The translations under genes were made by a program, and so were the position numbers. From Rhizobium jaguaris (GTDB lineage Bacteria; Pseudomonadota; Alphaproteobacteria; Rhizobiales; Rhizobiaceae): a stretch of 64,000 nucleotides of DNA. This document shows positions 28,408 through 37,136 of this stretch, in pieces; positions within the stretch are counted from its first letter, which is position 1; each line of letters begins with the position of its first letter. The notes beneath the pieces were generated by a model. The model saw only the letters and a list, made by a program, of their open reading frames with translations, searched no databases and had not been told where the DNA came from. The stretch covers positions 2,223,501-2,287,500 of the forward strand of contig NZ_CP032694.1 of assembly GCF_003627755.1 (NCBI RefSeq), read 5' to 3'.

Positions 28408-29249
28408 TGCCTGTGAGCATGCCGATGGAAATCGAGGCCATCACCTCGCTGCGGGGCGGCGCGATTGCCGCCATCCGCTCGGCCAATCTCGACCGCAAGA
28501 CGGCGCTTGCTCAGGAATCGGCAAACCGCTGGTTTGCGCGCACCCTATCGCTGCGCTCGCCACTCGACCCGGCATTGCCCGTTCGACCCGGTCGGCCGGA
28601 AAAACCAGAACTGGTTCCGCCGAAGCATATGGAGAAGCGCTCTCTGCATACGGTCAAAGGCCGTATCGCGCTGCTGCATGCCATCGCCCATATCGAACTC
28701 AACGCTGTCGATCTGGCGCTCGATATCGTTGCGCGCTTCGCCACCGAGCCGGTGCCGAATTCCTTTTTTGATGGCTGGATGCAGGTTGCTTTCGAGGAAG
28801 CCAAGCATTTTCGTATGGTGCGCACACGTCTACGCGATCTTGGCGCCGACTATGGCGATCTCCCTGCCCATGACGGCCTGTGGCAGGCAGCGCACGCAAC
28901 CCGCAACGATCTCACCGCTCGCCTGGCTGTCGTGCCGCTGATTCTCGAGGCCCGCGGTCTCGATGTGACGCCGGCGCTGCAGGCAAAAATGCGTGAGACG
29001 GGCGACATGGAGAGCGCTGCCGTCCTCGATGTTATCTACAATGATGAGAAGGGTCATGTCGCCGTCGGAGCCAAATGGTTCCGCTTTCTCTGTGCTCGCG
29101 AGCGACGCGATCCGGCACGTACGTTCCAGGACCTGGTGCGCGCCAATTTCCGTGGTTCGTTGAAGGCCCCGTTCAACGACATCGCCCGCGCCGAAGCCGG
29201 CCTAACCCCCTCCTTCTACCGCGCGCTTACGTCCACAAGCAATGCCTAA
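28407..29249 (+). CDS. DUF455 family ferritin-like protein
   Basis: 280 residues with the DUF455 pattern: AHIELNAVDLALDIVARF, VAFEEAKHFRMVRTRLRDLG, LEARGLDVTPALQAKM and VIYNDEKGHVAVGAKWFRF. The E-x2-H pairs (HIEL, EEAKH, NDEKGH) suggest a di-metal four-helix bundle like MiaE/ferritin-like oxygenases. The reaction is unknown. Coupled to bcp, which hints at an oxidative-stress or thiol context. Confidence 0.85.
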   Translation: MPVSMPMEIEAITSLRGGAIAAIRSANLDRKTALAQESANRWFARTLSLRSPLDPALPVRPGRPEKPELVPPKHMEKRSLHTVKGRIALLHAIAHIELNAVDLALDIVARFATEPVPNSFFDGWMQVAFEEAKHFRMVRTRLRDLGADYGDLPAHDGLWQAAHATRNDLTARLAVVPLILEARGLDVTPALQAKMRETGDMESAAVLDVIYNDEKGHVAVGAKWFRFLCARERRDPARTFQDLVRANFRGSLKAPFNDIARAEAGLTPSFYRALTSTSNA

Positions 29250-29351
29250 CATACTAAACTATAAGAGTTTTTTTGTTTTCTAGGGGTGGAGCGGAAAGCA
29301 ATCGTTAACCATAATTCCGTGTAGTTCCTTAATAGATGCCAAGAGGTATCG

Positions 29352-30734
29352 ATGGGGAGATTCTCGGTGACAGCCAAGCCTCAGAACCGGGTTTTCGGCA
29401 AACAGAAACGGCAACACACCATCATTGTGGCGAGCGGTGACACTGTGCGTCACATGACCGTGCGCCCGTGGATGACGGCGCTTGCCGTATGCATCGTCGG
29501 TGTCTTTTCGATCGGCTATCTGCTTGCCACCTCCTATCTCGTGCTGCGCGACGATCTGATTGGCGCCACCATGGCCCGGCAGGCGCGCATGCAATATGAT
29601 TACGAGGACCGCATTGCCGCTTTGCGCGCGCAGGTCGATCGCGTCACGTCGCGGCAGCTTCTTGATCAGCAGGTGGTCGAAGAAAAAGTCGATAAGCTGA
29701 TGGAGCAGCAGCAGGCCTTGTCCTCGCGCCACGGTAAGCTCGATGCACTGCTCGACCGCGCCGAAAATTCCGGCCTGATGAACAAGGATGCACCTCCTGG
29801 CGCAAGTGCGGCGGCAGCCAAGGGCGATCACGCAGATAAGGGCGATCATGCGGAACTGACGGGAGGGCTAAAATCGATCGAGAAGCTTCTGTCGAGCGGC
29901 AGGCCTGCCGATGCGACACCCGACAATTCCACCCTCGCCTATGTTCCAGCCCCCGAAACCGTTGCCGATCGCGCCGACCGGGTGTTCTCCCGGGTGACGT
30001 TGTCGCTGAAACACATCGAACAGGATCAACTGACCCGTGTGCAGCATCTGACCACCGGCGCCTCCGAGACCGCCGATGATATTCAGTCGATCATGCAGAA
30101 TGTCGGCGTCAAGGTTCCGACGGTGATGGCTAGCGCTGACATCAAGGGCAATGATCCGGCGAGCGACGATGGAGGCGTTGGCGGTCCTTATGTCGCTCCG
30201 GAGAATGTCGATCAATTTGATCAGTCCATGGCTGATCTCGACACGGCTTTGACGCGCCTTGAGACCGTACGCGGTGCCGCCGAAAGCCTGCCCTTCCGTA
30301 ATCCCGCCCCGGGTAAGCTGATCACCAGCCCCTTCGGCAATCGCAAGGATCCTTTCTTCGGCAAGCTGGCGCTGCATACCGGCACCGATTTCCATTTCGG
30401 CCCCGGTGAGAAGGTGAAGGCTACAGCCCCCGGCAGAGTCGTCTCCGCGGGCTGGGCCGGCGGTTATGGCAACATGGTCGAGATAGACCATGGCGATGGC
30501 ATCTCCACGCGTTACGGCCATATGGCGGAAATTCTGGTCAAAGTCGGCGATACGGTCAAAACCGGCGACTCCATCGGCCTTGCTGGCAGCACGGGACGCT
30601 CGACCGGGACGCATCTTCACTACGAAGTCCGCGAGAACGGCCGCCCGATCGACCCGATGTATTTCATCAATGCAGGCTCGAAGCTCGCAAGTTACATCAA
30701 CGGTCTGAGTACAATTTCGCCGCGAGAATTGTGA
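29352..30734 (+). CDS. M23 family metallopeptidase (LytM/peptidoglycan endopeptidase-like) with membrane anchor
   Basis: 460 residues. Short cytoplasmic N-terminus, one membrane segment (MTALAVCIVGVFSIGYLLAT, about residues 37-56), then a coiled coil around residues 78-130 (EDRIAALRAQVDRVTSRQ, DKLMEQQQALSSRHGKLDAL). The C-terminal M23 domain spans about residues 315-440, with zinc ligands in LHTGTDFHF and STGTHLHYEV; all metal and catalytic residues are present. It probably cleaves or regulates cross-links in the cell wall. Single gene with its own leader. Confidence 0.9.
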   Translation: MGRFSVTAKPQNRVFGKQKRQHTIIVASGDTVRHMTVRPWMTALAVCIVGVFSIGYLLATSYLVLRDDLIGATMARQARMQYDYEDRIAALRAQVDRVTSRQLLDQQVVEEKVDKLMEQQQALSSRHGKLDALLDRAENSGLMNKDAPPGASAAAAKGDHADKGDHAELTGGLKSIEKLLSSGRPADATPDNSTLAYVPAPETVADRADRVFSRVTLSLKHIEQDQLTRVQHLTTGASETADDIQSIMQNVGVKVPTVMASADIKGNDPASDDGGVGGPYVAPENVDQFDQSMADLDTALTRLETVRGAAESLPFRNPAPGKLITSPFGNRKDPFFGKLALHTGTDFHFGPGEKVKATAPGRVVSAGWAGGYGNMVEIDHGDGISTRYGHMAEILVKVGDTVKTGDSIGLAGSTGRSTGTHLHYEVRENGRPIDPMYFINAGSKLASYINGLSTISPREL

Positions 30735-30917
30735 CAAACGAGCAACAAATCTGGCGCTAATCTAAAAATTGCGTTATCTATTGCTCTGAAGCTTTCTGAA
30801 GCGCCCGCTTTCCTTGACTTGGCGGGTATTTGGTTTTATGTCGCGCTGCATCGCGGCATGCTTGAGCGTGTCGACTCACGAGTGTTCGACCGAACCGGAA
30901 CGGAAATAGTTTTCCCT

Positions 30918-32435
30918 TTGACAACATTTGCTGACCTTGGCTTGAGCCAAAAAGTCCTATCCGCGGTTACTGACGCGGGCTACACCACACCGACTCCGAT
31001 CCAGGCCGGCGCAATTCCTTTTGCGCTGCAGCGCCGCGATATCTGCGGCATCGCCCAGACGGGTACCGGCAAGACCGCCTCCTTCGTTTTGCCGATGCTG
31101 ACGCTACTCGAAAAGGGGCGCGCCCGAGCGCGCATGCCACGCACTCTGATCCTCGAGCCGACGCGCGAACTCGCGGCACAGGTTGCCGAGAATTTTGAGA
31201 AATACGGCAAGAACCATCGCCTGAACATCGCTTTGCTGATCGGCGGCGTCTCCTTCGAAGATCAGGACCGCAAGCTGGAGCGCGGCGCCGACGTGCTGAT
31301 CTGCACGCCCGGCCGGCTGCTCGACCATTTCGAACGCGGCAAGCTGTTGATGAGCGCTGTCGAAATCTTCGTCATCGACGAAGCCGACCGCATGCTCGAC
31401 ATGGGCTTCATCCCGGATATCGAGCGCATCGCAAAGCTTATCCCCTTCACCCGTCAGACGCTGTTCTTCTCGGCCACGATGCCGGGCGAAATCCAGAAGC
31501 TGGCGGATCGCTTCCTGCAAAATCCGGAGCGTGTCGAAGTCGCCAAGCCTGCTTCGACGGCAAAGACCGTCACGCAGCGTTTCGTCGCCTCGCATGGCAA
31601 GGATTACGAGAAGCGCGCCACGTTGCGCGATCTCATCCGCGCGCAGACCGATCTGAAGAACGCCATCATCTTCTGCAATCGCAAGAAGGATGTTGCAGAC
31701 CTTTTCCGTTCGCTGGAACGCCACGGTTTCTCTGTCGGCGCGCTGCACGGCGATATGGATCAGCGTTCGCGCACGACGATGCTGCAGAATTTCCGAGACG
31801 GCAATATCCAGCTTCTCGTCGCTTCCGACGTTGCGGCACGCGGCCTCGATCTTCCCGATGTCGGCCACGTCTTCAATTTCGATGTTCCGATCCACTCGGA
31901 AGATTATGTCCACCGCATCGGCCGCACTGGCCGCGCTGGTCGCTCGGGCGCTGCCTTCACCATCGTGACGAAGCGCGACGTCAAGCACGCCGATGCGATC
32001 GAAAAGCTGATCGGCGAAGATGTCGAGTGGCTGAATGGCGACCTGTCGTCGCTGCCGCCGGCTGAAGAAAGCCGGGACGATGACCGTTCTTCGCGTCGGC
32101 GCGACTCCAAAAACAAAGGCCGCGACCGAGATCGCAGCCGCGGAGGCCGGAACGCCTCGAGTCATAAATCTGATATCGACGTCGAGGATAATGATGTCGA
32201 CGTGATCGAAGCAGCACCAGCAAAGGCCGAAAGCGTGAGAAACGAGCGCAAGTCTGAGAACAACAGCAAGTCCCACAACGGTTCTCGTAACAACCACCGG
32301 CCATTCCCCGCTGCCAACGACGACAATCGCGAGCGCCGCAATCGCTACCGCGATCAGGACGACGGCCCGACCCCGGTCGGCTTTGGTGACGATATTCCTG
32401 CTTTCATGCTGATCGTCGCCAACTCCAAGGGCTGA
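30918..32435 (+). CDS. DEAD-box ATP-dependent RNA helicase, RhlE-like
   Basis: About 505 residues. The start is uncertain: the frame is open from 30819, an ATG lies at 30858, and the TTG at 30918 gives the family-like opening TTFADLGLSQKVLSAVTDAG. Motifs in order: Q motif GYTTPTPIQ, Walker A AQTGTGKT, PTRELA, TPGRLLDH, DEAD as VIDEADRMLD, SAT as FFSATMPG, FCNRKKDVADL, ASDVAARGLD and HRIGRTGRAGR. The last about 110 residues are low-complexity and highly charged (Arg/Asp/Asn-rich, many RNxRDR-type stretches), typical of an RNA-binding tail. Likely acts in rRNA or mRNA remodelling, including at low temperature. Confidence 0.9.
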   Translation: MTTFADLGLSQKVLSAVTDAGYTTPTPIQAGAIPFALQRRDICGIAQTGTGKTASFVLPMLTLLEKGRARARMPRTLILEPTRELAAQVAENFEKYGKNHRLNIALLIGGVSFEDQDRKLERGADVLICTPGRLLDHFERGKLLMSAVEIFVIDEADRMLDMGFIPDIERIAKLIPFTRQTLFFSATMPGEIQKLADRFLQNPERVEVAKPASTAKTVTQRFVASHGKDYEKRATLRDLIRAQTDLKNAIIFCNRKKDVADLFRSLERHGFSVGALHGDMDQRSRTTMLQNFRDGNIQLLVASDVAARGLDLPDVGHVFNFDVPIHSEDYVHRIGRTGRAGRSGAAFTIVTKRDVKHADAIEKLIGEDVEWLNGDLSSLPPAEESRDDDRSSRRRDSKNKGRDRDRSRGGRNASSHKSDIDVEDNDVDVIEAAPAKAESVRNERKSENNSKSHNGSRNNHRPFPAANDDNRERRNRYRDQDDGPTPVGFGDDIPAFMLIVANSKG

Positions 32436-32448
32436 TGGGGCCAAGGGC

Positions 32449-32871
32449 GTGGGGAAACCCGGCATCGACTTCCCAGGACTAGGAACCGGTCTCGCAATTT
32501 TGCGGGATGGGAAGTTGTTGCTCTACAGGCGCCTCAAGGCACCTGAAGCCGGCTTCTGGAGCATCGTCGGCGGCAAGGTCGATCATATGGAGCCGGCCGA
32601 GGATGCAGCTATCCGCGAGGCGGAAGAAGAAAGCGGCCTCTCCATCGGCCGTGTCGACCTTCTTTGCACGACCGAAGTTATCGTTGAAGCCGATCGCCAG
32701 CACTGGATTTCTTTGATCTACGTCACCCAGGACTTTGCCGGGGACGCTCGCCTGGTCGAACCTGACAAGCTCTCCGATTTCGGCTGGTTCGGCCGCAATG
32801 AGTTGCCACAGCCGCTCTCAGCTTTTGCCGAAGCGGCGATCGCGCACCTAAGCGAAAACGATTTCCGCTGA
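32449..32871 (+). CDS. Nudix hydrolase
   Basis: 140 residues from a GTG at 32449, 13 bases after the helicase. The Nudix box is complete: GKVDHMEPAEDAAIREAEEE followed by SGL, matching G-x5-E-x7-REU-x-EE-x-GU. N-terminal LAILRDGKLLLYRRLKAPEA suggests an ADP-sugar or nucleotide substrate; specificity is not predictable. Convergent with the TfoX-like gene, 3 bases apart. Confidence 0.88.
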   Translation: MGKPGIDFPGLGTGLAILRDGKLLLYRRLKAPEAGFWSIVGGKVDHMEPAEDAAIREAEEESGLSIGRVDLLCTTEVIVEADRQHWISLIYVTQDFAGDARLVEPDKLSDFGWFGRNELPQPLSAFAEAAIAHLSENDFR

Positions 32872-32874
32872 AAC

Positions 32875-33195
32875 CTATTTCTCTGCCCTGACCGCCGCCT
32901 CGTAAGCAAGCCTCGCCCAGCGCGCCATGATATCCGGGTCGTCGAAGGCATCGTCGGGAATAGACCAATAGGGCATGCTGACGGGCTTGTCCTTCCTGCC
33001 TTCGTAGGCCCAGCGCCTGGCGCCTGCCGCCTCGAATTCGGGAGCGCTGACGTCGTCGGCCTTCAGCAGTATCTCGCCGCTCACTTCGACGGCGACGATA
33101 CGGCCCATGTGATAAACGCCCTTGCCGCCGAACATGCGCCTGATCGTTACCGGCCCGAGGGCCTGGAACATCTCTTCGATCTCGATATTGTCCAT
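32875..33195 (-). CDS. TfoX N-terminal-domain protein
   Basis: 106 residues of the TfoX/Sxy N-terminal family: FQALGPVTIRRMFGGKGVYH, SGEILLKADDVS and RRWAYEGRKDKPVSMPYWSI. No C-terminal TfoX domain. In gamma-proteobacteria TfoX links to competence, but single-domain rhizobial proteins have no assigned role. It starts three bases after the molybdopterin-binding gene and appears to be the last gene of that operon. Confidence 0.85.
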   Translation of the reverse strand: MDNIEIEEMFQALGPVTIRRMFGGKGVYHMGRIVAVEVSGEILLKADDVSAPEFEAAGARRWAYEGRKDKPVSMPYWSIPDDAFDDPDIMARWARLAYEAAVRAEK

Positions 33196-33198
33196 GCC

Positions 33199-34833
33199 CT
33201 ACCCCTTCAAAATGCCGCCGGCGGCCAGTACGGCCTCGGGCGTGTCGACATCAAGATGCGCGGCGTCGCCGATATTGACGTCGACGACCGAGAGTCCGGC
33301 GGTTTCGATGATGTGCCGGGCGCCGACATCACCTTCGAGCCGCATCACGGCGTCGAACACACTGCGCGGCAGGATGACGGGATTCCCGCGCTTGCCGCGC
33401 GACACAGCACGTGCGATCGCCTGACCATTTGCTTTGCGGAACGCCGCAATCAGCGTCCTCAGATCGTCGCTGGTAACACCCGGCATATCGGCCAGCATGA
33501 CCAATACGCCGTCGGCGCGCTGCGTGACCGGCGCGCTGACGCCAGCGACCAGCGAGCTTGCCATGCCGGATGCATAGTCCGGATTGTGCACCCGCTCGAC
33601 CGGCAGACCGGCAAGTGCCTGCTCGATCTCCTCGTGGCGATGGCCAGTGACCGCGACGACGGCGGCGGCTGCGCTTGCCAAGGCCGTGGCAGCGGAGCGG
33701 CGCACCAGGGGAACCCCATCGAATTCCGCCAAGAGCTTATGTGGTCCACCCTCGCCCATGCGGCGTGCTTTGCCGGCCGCAAGAAGCACGACCACAACGG
33801 AAATTTGGGCTTCCGGCTTGCCGGCGATATCGCGCGGTCTTGGCCGCGACTGTATTTCCATGAGAAGCCCCCCGACGCCCATGCCGCTGATCTCCTGCGG
33901 CGTCGGCTTCTCGCCGGCGAGGATTCGATCCAGCACCCAGTCGAAACCATTTTCCTTCGGACTGCGGGCGCAGCCGGGCGCGCCGACGACATAGACATCG
34001 CCGACCTTGCCGAGCACCAGCAGATTGCCGGGATCGACCGGCATGCCGACCTGGATGACGTCGCCGCCCGCAAGCCGGATGGCTTCGGGGATGACGTCAC
34101 CGGCGTCGATGACAGCGGACGCACCAAAGACGATGACGAGCTTTGGCAATTGATCGGCCGCCCGCAATGCGTTGCCGATCGCTTCGGCGACCGGAGGCGC
34201 GCGATGCGCCACCCGCTCTTCCCGTTCCAGGATGCTGCCGGCAAGCTGCAGCCGTTGCGAAAGGATGCGGGCAGTCTTGTCCATCACGGAGGTTTTCAGC
34301 GGCGGCAATTCGGTGGCGATCAGCGACGCCGCATGCGGCTGAAACGGCTTGACCTCAAAGACAGTCGTCTGCCGCAGGATGTCGACGCCAGCGGCCACCT
34401 TTTCACCCGAAACTGCCAGTGGAATGATCTTGAAGGTCGCCACCATATCGCCGCGACGCACCGGCACATGATCGGCAAGACAGGCAAGTGTGATAGCCGG
34501 ATCGACGCCATTCAGCCGGTCGACGGCAACGCGATTTGCGACGAACAGGCCGTCGACAGCGCTATGAACATTGACGCGCCCGGTGGCCGATTCTGAGAAG
34601 GTCAGATGATCCGCCGCGATTGCCCGGGCCAGCCGCTCCGCGGCTTCGTTTTCCATAAGGTCATCAGGTTCGATTCTTGCGGCTGTAACGCGGCCGATAT
34701 TGGCGGCCGCGAGGCGATCGAGATCACTGCGGTCAAGCACATGTCCCTTGGGAAGGTTGCCATCGGACAATCGGATGGAATGCGCGAGCACCGCACCTTC
34801 CGCCTCCGCCGTCGTGAAATCACCGAAGATCAT
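33199..34833 (-). CDS. Fusion of molybdopterin-binding domain and MobA-like (MocA) nucleotidyltransferase
   Basis: 544 residues, two modules. Residues about 1-330: MoeA/CinA/MoaB-like molybdopterin-binding fold (GHVLDRSDLDRLAAANI, KLVIVFGASAVIDAGDVIPE, VDPGNLLVLGKVGDVYVVGA, PGCARSPKENGFDWVLDRIL). Residues about 345-544: NTP-transferase of the MobA/MocA type with VVVLLAAGKARRMGEGGPHK, VTGHRHEEIEQAL, DMPGVTSDDLRTL and NPVILPRSVFD. Together they suggest cofactor insertion plus attachment of a nucleotide (CMP or GMP) to molybdopterin for a xanthine-oxidase-family enzyme. Its ATG overlaps the preceding stop by four bases. Confidence 0.85.
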   Translation of the reverse strand: MIFGDFTTAEAEGAVLAHSIRLSDGNLPKGHVLDRSDLDRLAAANIGRVTAARIEPDDLMENEAAERLARAIAADHLTFSESATGRVNVHSAVDGLFVANRVAVDRLNGVDPAITLACLADHVPVRRGDMVATFKIIPLAVSGEKVAAGVDILRQTTVFEVKPFQPHAASLIATELPPLKTSVMDKTARILSQRLQLAGSILEREERVAHRAPPVAEAIGNALRAADQLPKLVIVFGASAVIDAGDVIPEAIRLAGGDVIQVGMPVDPGNLLVLGKVGDVYVVGAPGCARSPKENGFDWVLDRILAGEKPTPQEISGMGVGGLLMEIQSRPRPRDIAGKPEAQISVVVVLLAAGKARRMGEGGPHKLLAEFDGVPLVRRSAATALASAAAAVVAVTGHRHEEIEQALAGLPVERVHNPDYASGMASSLVAGVSAPVTQRADGVLVMLADMPGVTSDDLRTLIAAFRKANGQAIARAVSRGKRGNPVILPRSVFDAVMRLEGDVGARHIIETAGLSVVDVNIGDAAHLDVDTPEAVLAAGGILKG

Positions 34834-35537
34834 CGCTTGTCACCCTTCGGTGATGATACGTCACGACCGCGCAGCGCCGCGATGATCTCGGCCAGAATGG
34901 CGACGGCGATTTCCGCCGGGCTCGATGCGCCGATGGGAAGGCCTATTGGGGCGTGAATCCGCGCGAGATCGGCGTCTGTCAGGCCCTCGTGCTTCAATCG
35001 CTCCAGCCGGCTCGCATGCGTCTTGCGACTGCCGAGCGCCCCGACATAAAAACACCCGACCTTCAGCGCTTCGGCAATCGGGAAATCATCGATCTTCGGA
35101 TCGTGGGTGACGGCGACCAGCGCCGTATAGGCATCGAGCGGCCGTTCCTTCAGGACATCCACTGGCCAGTCGGCAATCAGGTCGACACCATCGAAACGCT
35201 CCGGTGTCGCAAAAGCGGTGCGCGGATCGATGATGCGGATGTCGAAACCGGCAAGCCCCGCCATCTGCGCCAAAACCTGGCTGATATGCACGGCGCCGAT
35301 AATGACGATATGCGGCGGCGGCAGATGAACATTGAGGAAGAGGCTTTGCCCGCCGATCTCCACCGCCGAGGATTTTCCCGAGCGGAAGACGGAAGCGACG
35401 GCATCAGCAAGCGGGCTCTCGACCGCGTCACCCTCGATGATCAGCCGGTCCGGTCCTCCGGAGAGGTCGGTGGCCAGGATCGCCGCCTGCCGCGCGCGCC
35501 GCAGCGCATTCAGTTTCGTCAGAATCTGACGGTCCAT
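34830..35537 (-). CDS. XdhC family protein, C-terminal Rossmann part
   Basis: 235 residues. XdhC C-terminal domain: PHIVIIGAVHISQVLAQMAG, FDIRIIDPRTAFATPERF, YTALVAVTHDPKIDDFPIAE, VGALGSRKTHASRLERL and HAPIGLPIGASSPAEIAVAI. XdhC proteins bind molybdenum cofactor, help its sulfuration and insert it in xanthine-oxidase-family enzymes. The N-terminal XdhC module is a separate small gene just upstream (one-base overlap), so the protein is split. Confidence 0.88.
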   Translation of the reverse strand: MDRQILTKLNALRRARQAAILATDLSGGPDRLIIEGDAVESPLADAVASVFRSGKSSAVEIGGQSLFLNVHLPPPHIVIIGAVHISQVLAQMAGLAGFDIRIIDPRTAFATPERFDGVDLIADWPVDVLKERPLDAYTALVAVTHDPKIDDFPIAEALKVGCFYVGALGSRKTHASRLERLKHEGLTDADLARIHAPIGLPIGASSPAEIAVAILAEIIAALRGRDVSSPKGDKR

Positions 35538-35866
35538 CAGTTAAGCCTCTCGACATAGACACGAATACGGCCGCCGCAGGACAGGCCGACGCGCCAAGCG
35601 GTTTCATCCGCCACGCCGAACTCCAGCATGCGGGCCTTGCCGCTTTCGATAACGTCTAGCGCCTCGGTGATCACGGCGCCTTCCACACAGCCACCCGAGA
35701 CCGAGCCGTGGAAATTGCCCTCACCGTCGATGACGAGGTGGCTGCCGGTGGGTCGCGGCGCGGAACCCCAGGTGTCGACGACGGTCGCCAGCGCCACGGT
35801 GCGGCCGGCCGACGACCATTCCTCCGCGATGACAAGCGGATCCAGGCTTTCAGGTATATTTGTCAT
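35537..35866 (-). CDS. XdhC/CoxI family small protein, N-terminal domain
   Basis: 109 residues with the XdhC_CoxI signature: VALATVVDTWGSAPRPTGSH, EGNFHGSVSGGCVEGAVITE and LSCGGRIRVYVERL, with conserved Cys in GGCVEG and LSCGG. It probably works with the adjacent C-terminal half. Its stop overlaps the next ATG by one base (CTGATGG junction). Confidence 0.88.
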   Translation of the reverse strand: MTNIPESLDPLVIAEEWSSAGRTVALATVVDTWGSAPRPTGSHLVIDGEGNFHGSVSGGCVEGAVITEALDVIESGKARMLEFGVADETAWRVGLSCGGRIRVYVERLN

Positions 35867-35884
35867 GGTGCCTCCGGAGGTGCC

Positions 35885-37132
35885 TCACAGCTTGGCGAGA
35901 AAACGGCGTGGATCATAGGCGCCGGCGCGGCCGGCACTAAGGGCCGATACGAGGTCGGCTAGAGATAATAGATTGTGAACCGGACGGAATTCGTCAACAT
36001 GCGGCAGCATGGCGCGAACGCCGCGAGCACGTGGTTCAAAGCCCTCGAAGCGCAAGAGCGGATTGAGCCAGATCAATCGCCGACAGGAGCGATGCAGCCT
36101 GTCCATCTCGATTTTGAGAAGTTCTACCCCCTCCCGTTCAAGTCCATCGGTGATGAAGAGCACGATCGCGCCCTGCCCGAGAACGCGGCGCGCCCAGAGC
36201 CGGTTGAATTCCTTCAGCGTTTCGCCGATGCGCGTGCCGCCTGACCAGTCGTGGACGGCAGTGGCGCATTCGTCGAGCGCCTCGTCCGGGTCCTTGTGGC
36301 GCATTTGCCTGCTAACATTGGTCAGCCGCGTGCCGAACAGAAATGTGTGGACGCGCCTGCGCTTCTCGGTCAGCACATGCAGGAAATGCAGAAAGATGCG
36401 GGTGTATTGGCTCATCGAGCCGGAAATGTCGGCGAGCACGACCAAAGGCGGCTGCACCTCCTTGGCCTCGCGATGGCGCGGCAGGATCAGTGTGCCTCCA
36501 GTGCGAAGCGCCACCCGCATCGTCGCACGCGGGTCGATCTTGGCGGACACGTGCGACGCCATAAAACGGCGCGTGCGGACCCGGTCGAGCGGCAATTCCA
36601 GCCTAGCCAACTCCTTCTTCGCAACGGCGATCTCCGCGGCCGACATCTGCGCGAAATCCATGCGGCGCAGCAGTTCGCTTCCCGATGCCGTAAAGCGGGC
36701 GTCGATCTCGACATCCAGGGCCTCGCGCTGCGGCCGGCGGTCGTCGCGCTCACCAAGCAGGGCGTCGCTGGCGCGAGTTTCACCGGGCCTCGGCTTTTCC
36801 TTTTCACGATTATCGGTCGCGACCGGCGACATCATCGCGATCATCTTCTGCACGAGATCGCGTGAGCGCCAGAACAGCCGGAAAGCTTCGTCGAAAACTG
36901 CGAGGTCCTCATGCCGCTTGACGAAGATGGAAGACAGGGCCGCATGAAACTCGTCGCGCGAGCCGATGCCGATCATCTCGACGGCCTCGATAGCGGCGGC
37001 AATGGCTGCCGGCCCGATCTTCAAGCCGGCCTTGCGAAGCGCGCGGGCGAAGAAAACGATATTGTCGGCCAACCGGCCGTCACCAGGCGATGACCGCATC
37101 TCCGTGACGCCGTCTTGCATTGCTGGTTCCAT
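35885..37132 (-). CDS. VWA-domain protein, CoxE-like
   Basis: 415 residues of the CoxE/DUF-VWA family. N-terminal helical part (DNIVFFARALRKAGLKIGPA), a charged linker (REKEKPRPGETRASDAL) and the VWA domain from about residue 225, with the metal site VVLADISGSMSQYTRIFLHF and DWSGGTRIGETLKEF. CoxE partners with the CoxD AAA ATPase to load the Mo active site of carbon-monoxide-dehydrogenase-type hydroxylases. It starts four bases after the ATPase gene. Confidence 0.88.
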   Translation of the reverse strand: MEPAMQDGVTEMRSSPGDGRLADNIVFFARALRKAGLKIGPAAIAAAIEAVEMIGIGSRDEFHAALSSIFVKRHEDLAVFDEAFRLFWRSRDLVQKMIAMMSPVATDNREKEKPRPGETRASDALLGERDDRRPQREALDVEIDARFTASGSELLRRMDFAQMSAAEIAVAKKELARLELPLDRVRTRRFMASHVSAKIDPRATMRVALRTGGTLILPRHREAKEVQPPLVVLADISGSMSQYTRIFLHFLHVLTEKRRRVHTFLFGTRLTNVSRQMRHKDPDEALDECATAVHDWSGGTRIGETLKEFNRLWARRVLGQGAIVLFITDGLEREGVELLKIEMDRLHRSCRRLIWLNPLLRFEGFEPRARGVRAMLPHVDEFRPVHNLLSLADLVSALSAGRAGAYDPRRFLAKL

Positions 37133-37136
37133 GGCC